A stretch of DNA of 8,542 nt from Comamonadaceae bacterium (GTDB lineage Bacteria; Pseudomonadota; Gammaproteobacteria; Burkholderiales; Burkholderiaceae_C), in the NCBI GenBank assembly GCA_027490555.1, contig JAIXXW010000239.1, positions 1-8,542 on the forward strand, given 5' to 3'. This document shows, one piece after another, positions 7,801 to 8,542 of this stretch. A model generated the notes under the pieces. That model had not been told where the DNA came from. It worked only from the letters and a program-made list of their open reading frames with translations, and ran no database searches. A program made the position numbers and the translations under genes. Positions within the stretch are counted from its first letter, which is position 1; each line of letters starts with the position of its first letter.

Positions 7801-8325
7801 CACTTGCGCGCCAGCGAACTGGCCAGCTTCAAAAACAAGAAACCCCATGCACACCCCGAAAAACTGATCGACATCTGGCTGTGGACCCTGGCGGCTGCGG
7901 CCATGGGCCGTCCCCTGGACTGTGTGGTGGTGGGCCGCAATGCGGTGCTGCGCGCCAAGCCGCAGGATGCGGCGCAGGCCCGCGCGCATCTGCAGGTGTT
8001 GCTGGAGGCCTGGGCCGAGGGCATGTGCTGGCCACTGCCGCTGCCGCCCGGCGTGGCCTTGCGTTGGCTCAAACCGACCGAGAACCTCAACGCACTGGCC
8101 GATGCCTACGAGGGCAGCGCTTTCAAAGTCGGCGCGATCATGGAGGATCCGGCACTGCAGCGCACCTACCCCAGCTTGCACGACCTGATGGCCGGCGGCG
8201 AGTTCGCGCACTGGGCCCCGCGGGTCTACCAGCCCTTGCAAGACTGGGCTGATGCCCTGGTCATCGAAGCCTTGCCGAACGCACCCGAGGACGAGGGTGG
8301 CGACGACGAGGAGGAGCTGGAATGA
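4807..8325 (+). CDS. recC: Exodeoxyribonuclease V subunit gamma (RecC)
   Basis: RecC is the non-catalytic subunit of RecBCD that holds the complex together, splits the DNA strands and, in E. coli, reads the Chi sequence. At 1172 residues it is close to E. coli RecC (about 1120). The N-terminus has the family pattern LHSHRSEVLAETL and VLVQSNGMAEWIKM (around residues 43-56), where true helicases would have a Walker A. MPMRAIPFQAVCLLGMNDGDYPR begins at 681, and the diagnostic PGDRSRQGDDRQLMLEALLS block lies around 721-740, followed by DNSEQPPSVLVSQL. The LARFLRKPVGAFFRERLQV segment near 854 opens the C-terminal inactive nuclease-like domain. The final 15 residues form an acidic tail (DEGGDDEEELE). 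The ATG at 4807 is the only start candidate: reading back in frame there is no ATG, GTG or TTG before a TGA at 4729. No clear Shine-Dalgarno precedes it. It overlaps recB by 4 bases, with no ptrA between them as there is in E. coli. Confidence 0.98.
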   Translation: MTHPLISPGFLALHSHRSEVLAETLSGWCARQPLAPLEQEVVLVQSNGMAEWIKMVLAGQCEQGGGVCAATRVELPSRFLWRTYRQVLGAAQVPSESPLDKLPMTWRLMALLPACVGEPVFRPVAGFLRSDEPVRLFQLASRLADLFDQYQIYRPDWLRDWAAGHDVLQQATGPVALAEDQGWQAELWRRVLATLDQDQRQLTRPALHARALAQLQSGQQPVSPVARRVSVFGMSHMPAQLLDMLAALAAHSQVLLAVPNPCQYHWGDIIDGREWLRAQRRRQPYRQQQDLSAVPLAQMHLHAPTLLAAWGRQGRDFIRQLDAFDDVQAAKQIMQWPRLDFFDDPPGEDGTRLLAQLQRRIRDLEPSVGGAPALPLDPADRSVMFTVAHSPVRELEVLHDQLLQWFHQPPGDAPLSPRDVVVMVPDIERMAPAIRAVFGQYKRSDARFIPFDIADLGAQAISPLIHALQWLLALPEQRGSMSELVELLEVPALAARFGLQPEDLPTLTRWMAGAGIRWGLSAEHRAGLGLGVCGEDNSALFGVQRMLMGYACGADPVQTDGVSPYPEVGGLDAELAGALAHFVQALMDWGHTCAQSGTPAQWAERGRALLAALFKPRDDNDRNALSALDLALTDWLRACNEADFVAPVPLAVARSAWLEALKMPRLEQRFRAGGVTFCTLMPMRAIPFQAVCLLGMNDGDYPRRSPRADFDLMGLPGMQRPGDRSRQGDDRQLMLEALLSARQVLYVSWSGHSVRDNSEQPPSVLVSQLRDEIDLLWGQGTAERLSTSHPLQPFGRAYFEEGGPLQTYAQEWRAAQRGQQRDLAEQAPPLSPSNLKLPPFTAANGQAPVITLAQLARFLRKPVGAFFRERLQVHLEDEHSALRDEELFGLAGLDHYQLLDHELRHLPAELDFQALPAHVQQVVKRLRQAGALPLAAVGTLEAQKLSARLQAMLAAALREREAYPDAAERVLVELGGEQVALQDALGDVAMGEGGQLSLHLRASELASFKNKKPHAHPEKLIDIWLWTLAAAAMGRPLDCVVVGRNAVLRAKPQDAAQARAHLQVLLEAWAEGMCWPLPLPPGVALRWLKPTENLNALADAYEGSAFKVGAIMEDPALQRTYPSLHDLMAGGEFAHWAPRVYQPLQDWADALVIEALPNAPEDEGGDDEEELE
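8309..8314 (+). promoter_or_regulatory. Shine-Dalgarno AGGAGG for recB inside the end of recC
   Basis: AGGAGG, the full anti-Shine-Dalgarno core, lies 7 bases upstream of the recB ATG at 8322. It is read in the recC frame as parts of successive GAG glutamate codons of the acidic tail. It fixes the recB start and implies translational coupling through the ATGA stop/start overlap. Confidence 0.8.
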
Positions 8326-8542
8326 GCCAGACACCCCAGCTTCAGGTCCAGCGGTTTCCCTTGCGCGGCAGCCAGTTGATCGAGGCCAGCGCGGGCACGG
8401 GCAAGACCTGGACGATTGCCGCGCTCTACCTGCGCCTGGTGCTGGGCCACGGCTGCGCAGCCAGCGCCCCGGTGCGCCCCATGCTGCCGCAGGACGTGCT
8501 GGTCATGACCTTCACCCGCGCCGCCACCCGCGAGCTGTCCGA
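8322..8542 (+). CDS. recB: Exodeoxyribonuclease V subunit beta (RecB), 3'-partial
   Basis: Only the first 73 residues are in the window. RecB is the 3'-to-5' superfamily 1 helicase and nuclease subunit of RecBCD, which unwinds and degrades double-strand ends before RecA loading. The Walker A motif is complete: LIEASAGTGKTWTIAALYLR, about residues 19-38, matching E. coli RecB LIEASAGTGKTFTIAALYLR closely. Helicase motif Ia follows as VLVMTFTRAATRELS at the window edge. The ATG overlaps the recC TGA as ATGA and is preceded by AGGAGG at 7 bases. The ordering recC-recB with direct overlap suggests a compact operon, with recD presumably downstream. The frame differs from recC, so the overlap is a true gene boundary. 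Confidence 0.97.
   Translation, partial: MSQTPQLQVQRFPLRGSQLIEASAGTGKTWTIAALYLRLVLGHGCAASAPVRPMLPQDVLVMTFTRAATRELS

Noticed and set aside
6220..8334. A 704-codon open frame on the minus strand opposite recC and the recB start
   Set aside because: It is long only because GC-rich recC codons rarely give antisense stops. No domain, sensible composition or ribosome site supports it, and recC on the other strand is unmistakable.

Overview
The window looks like the chromosome of a betaproteobacterium, most plausibly Burkholderiales of the Comamonadaceae type. This is an inference from the GC-rich recC-recB pair with a 4-base overlap and no ptrA between them, and from the style of the RTX/dockerin-like adhesin genes. 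All real genes are on the + strand. No RNA gene, insertion sequence, CRISPR array or other mobile element is visible.

Bases 1-2295 are the 3' part of a large gene that begins upstream of the window. It encodes a secreted-type, calcium-binding RTX protein. In order it carries nonapeptide repeats, a post-repeat region, degenerate Ig-like material, a clear Calx-beta domain, a beta-rich domain and a C-terminal dockerin-like module. Nine bases after its stop codon, and in the same reading frame, a second large gene (2305-4641) begins. It has a beta-rich N-terminus, then VCBS-like, GQTL-type, SbsA-type Ig and tandem-95/cadherin-like domains, and ends in a second, better preserved copy of the same dockerin-like module. 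Neither protein has a recognised enzymatic domain. Both look like calcium-dependent surface or extracellular adhesins, probably exported by a type I system that is not in the window. The two genes are almost certainly co-transcribed. Their exact relationship (true tandem genes, or one reading frame interrupted by a single TAA) is the most interesting question here.

Bases 4642-4806 are a short spacer with weak hairpins. Bases 4807-8325 are a complete recC (1172 residues), and from 8322 to the window edge is the start of recB with its Walker A motif. RecC and RecB would be two subunits of RecBCD (exonuclease V), the helicase-nuclease that processes double-strand ends. recC and recB overlap by ATGA, and the recB ribosome binding site lies within the codons for RecC's acidic tail.

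Base composition changes sharply. Hand-counted 60-base blocks give about 32-37% GC at the start of the second adhesin gene, 55-60% in its middle (3181-3300), and about 72% in a recC block. The adhesin genes are therefore compositionally distinct from the rec operon, and the second one is internally mosaic. Nothing in the window is a clearly new system. The tandem adhesin pair with its shared, poorly characterised C-terminal module is the best candidate for a second look.
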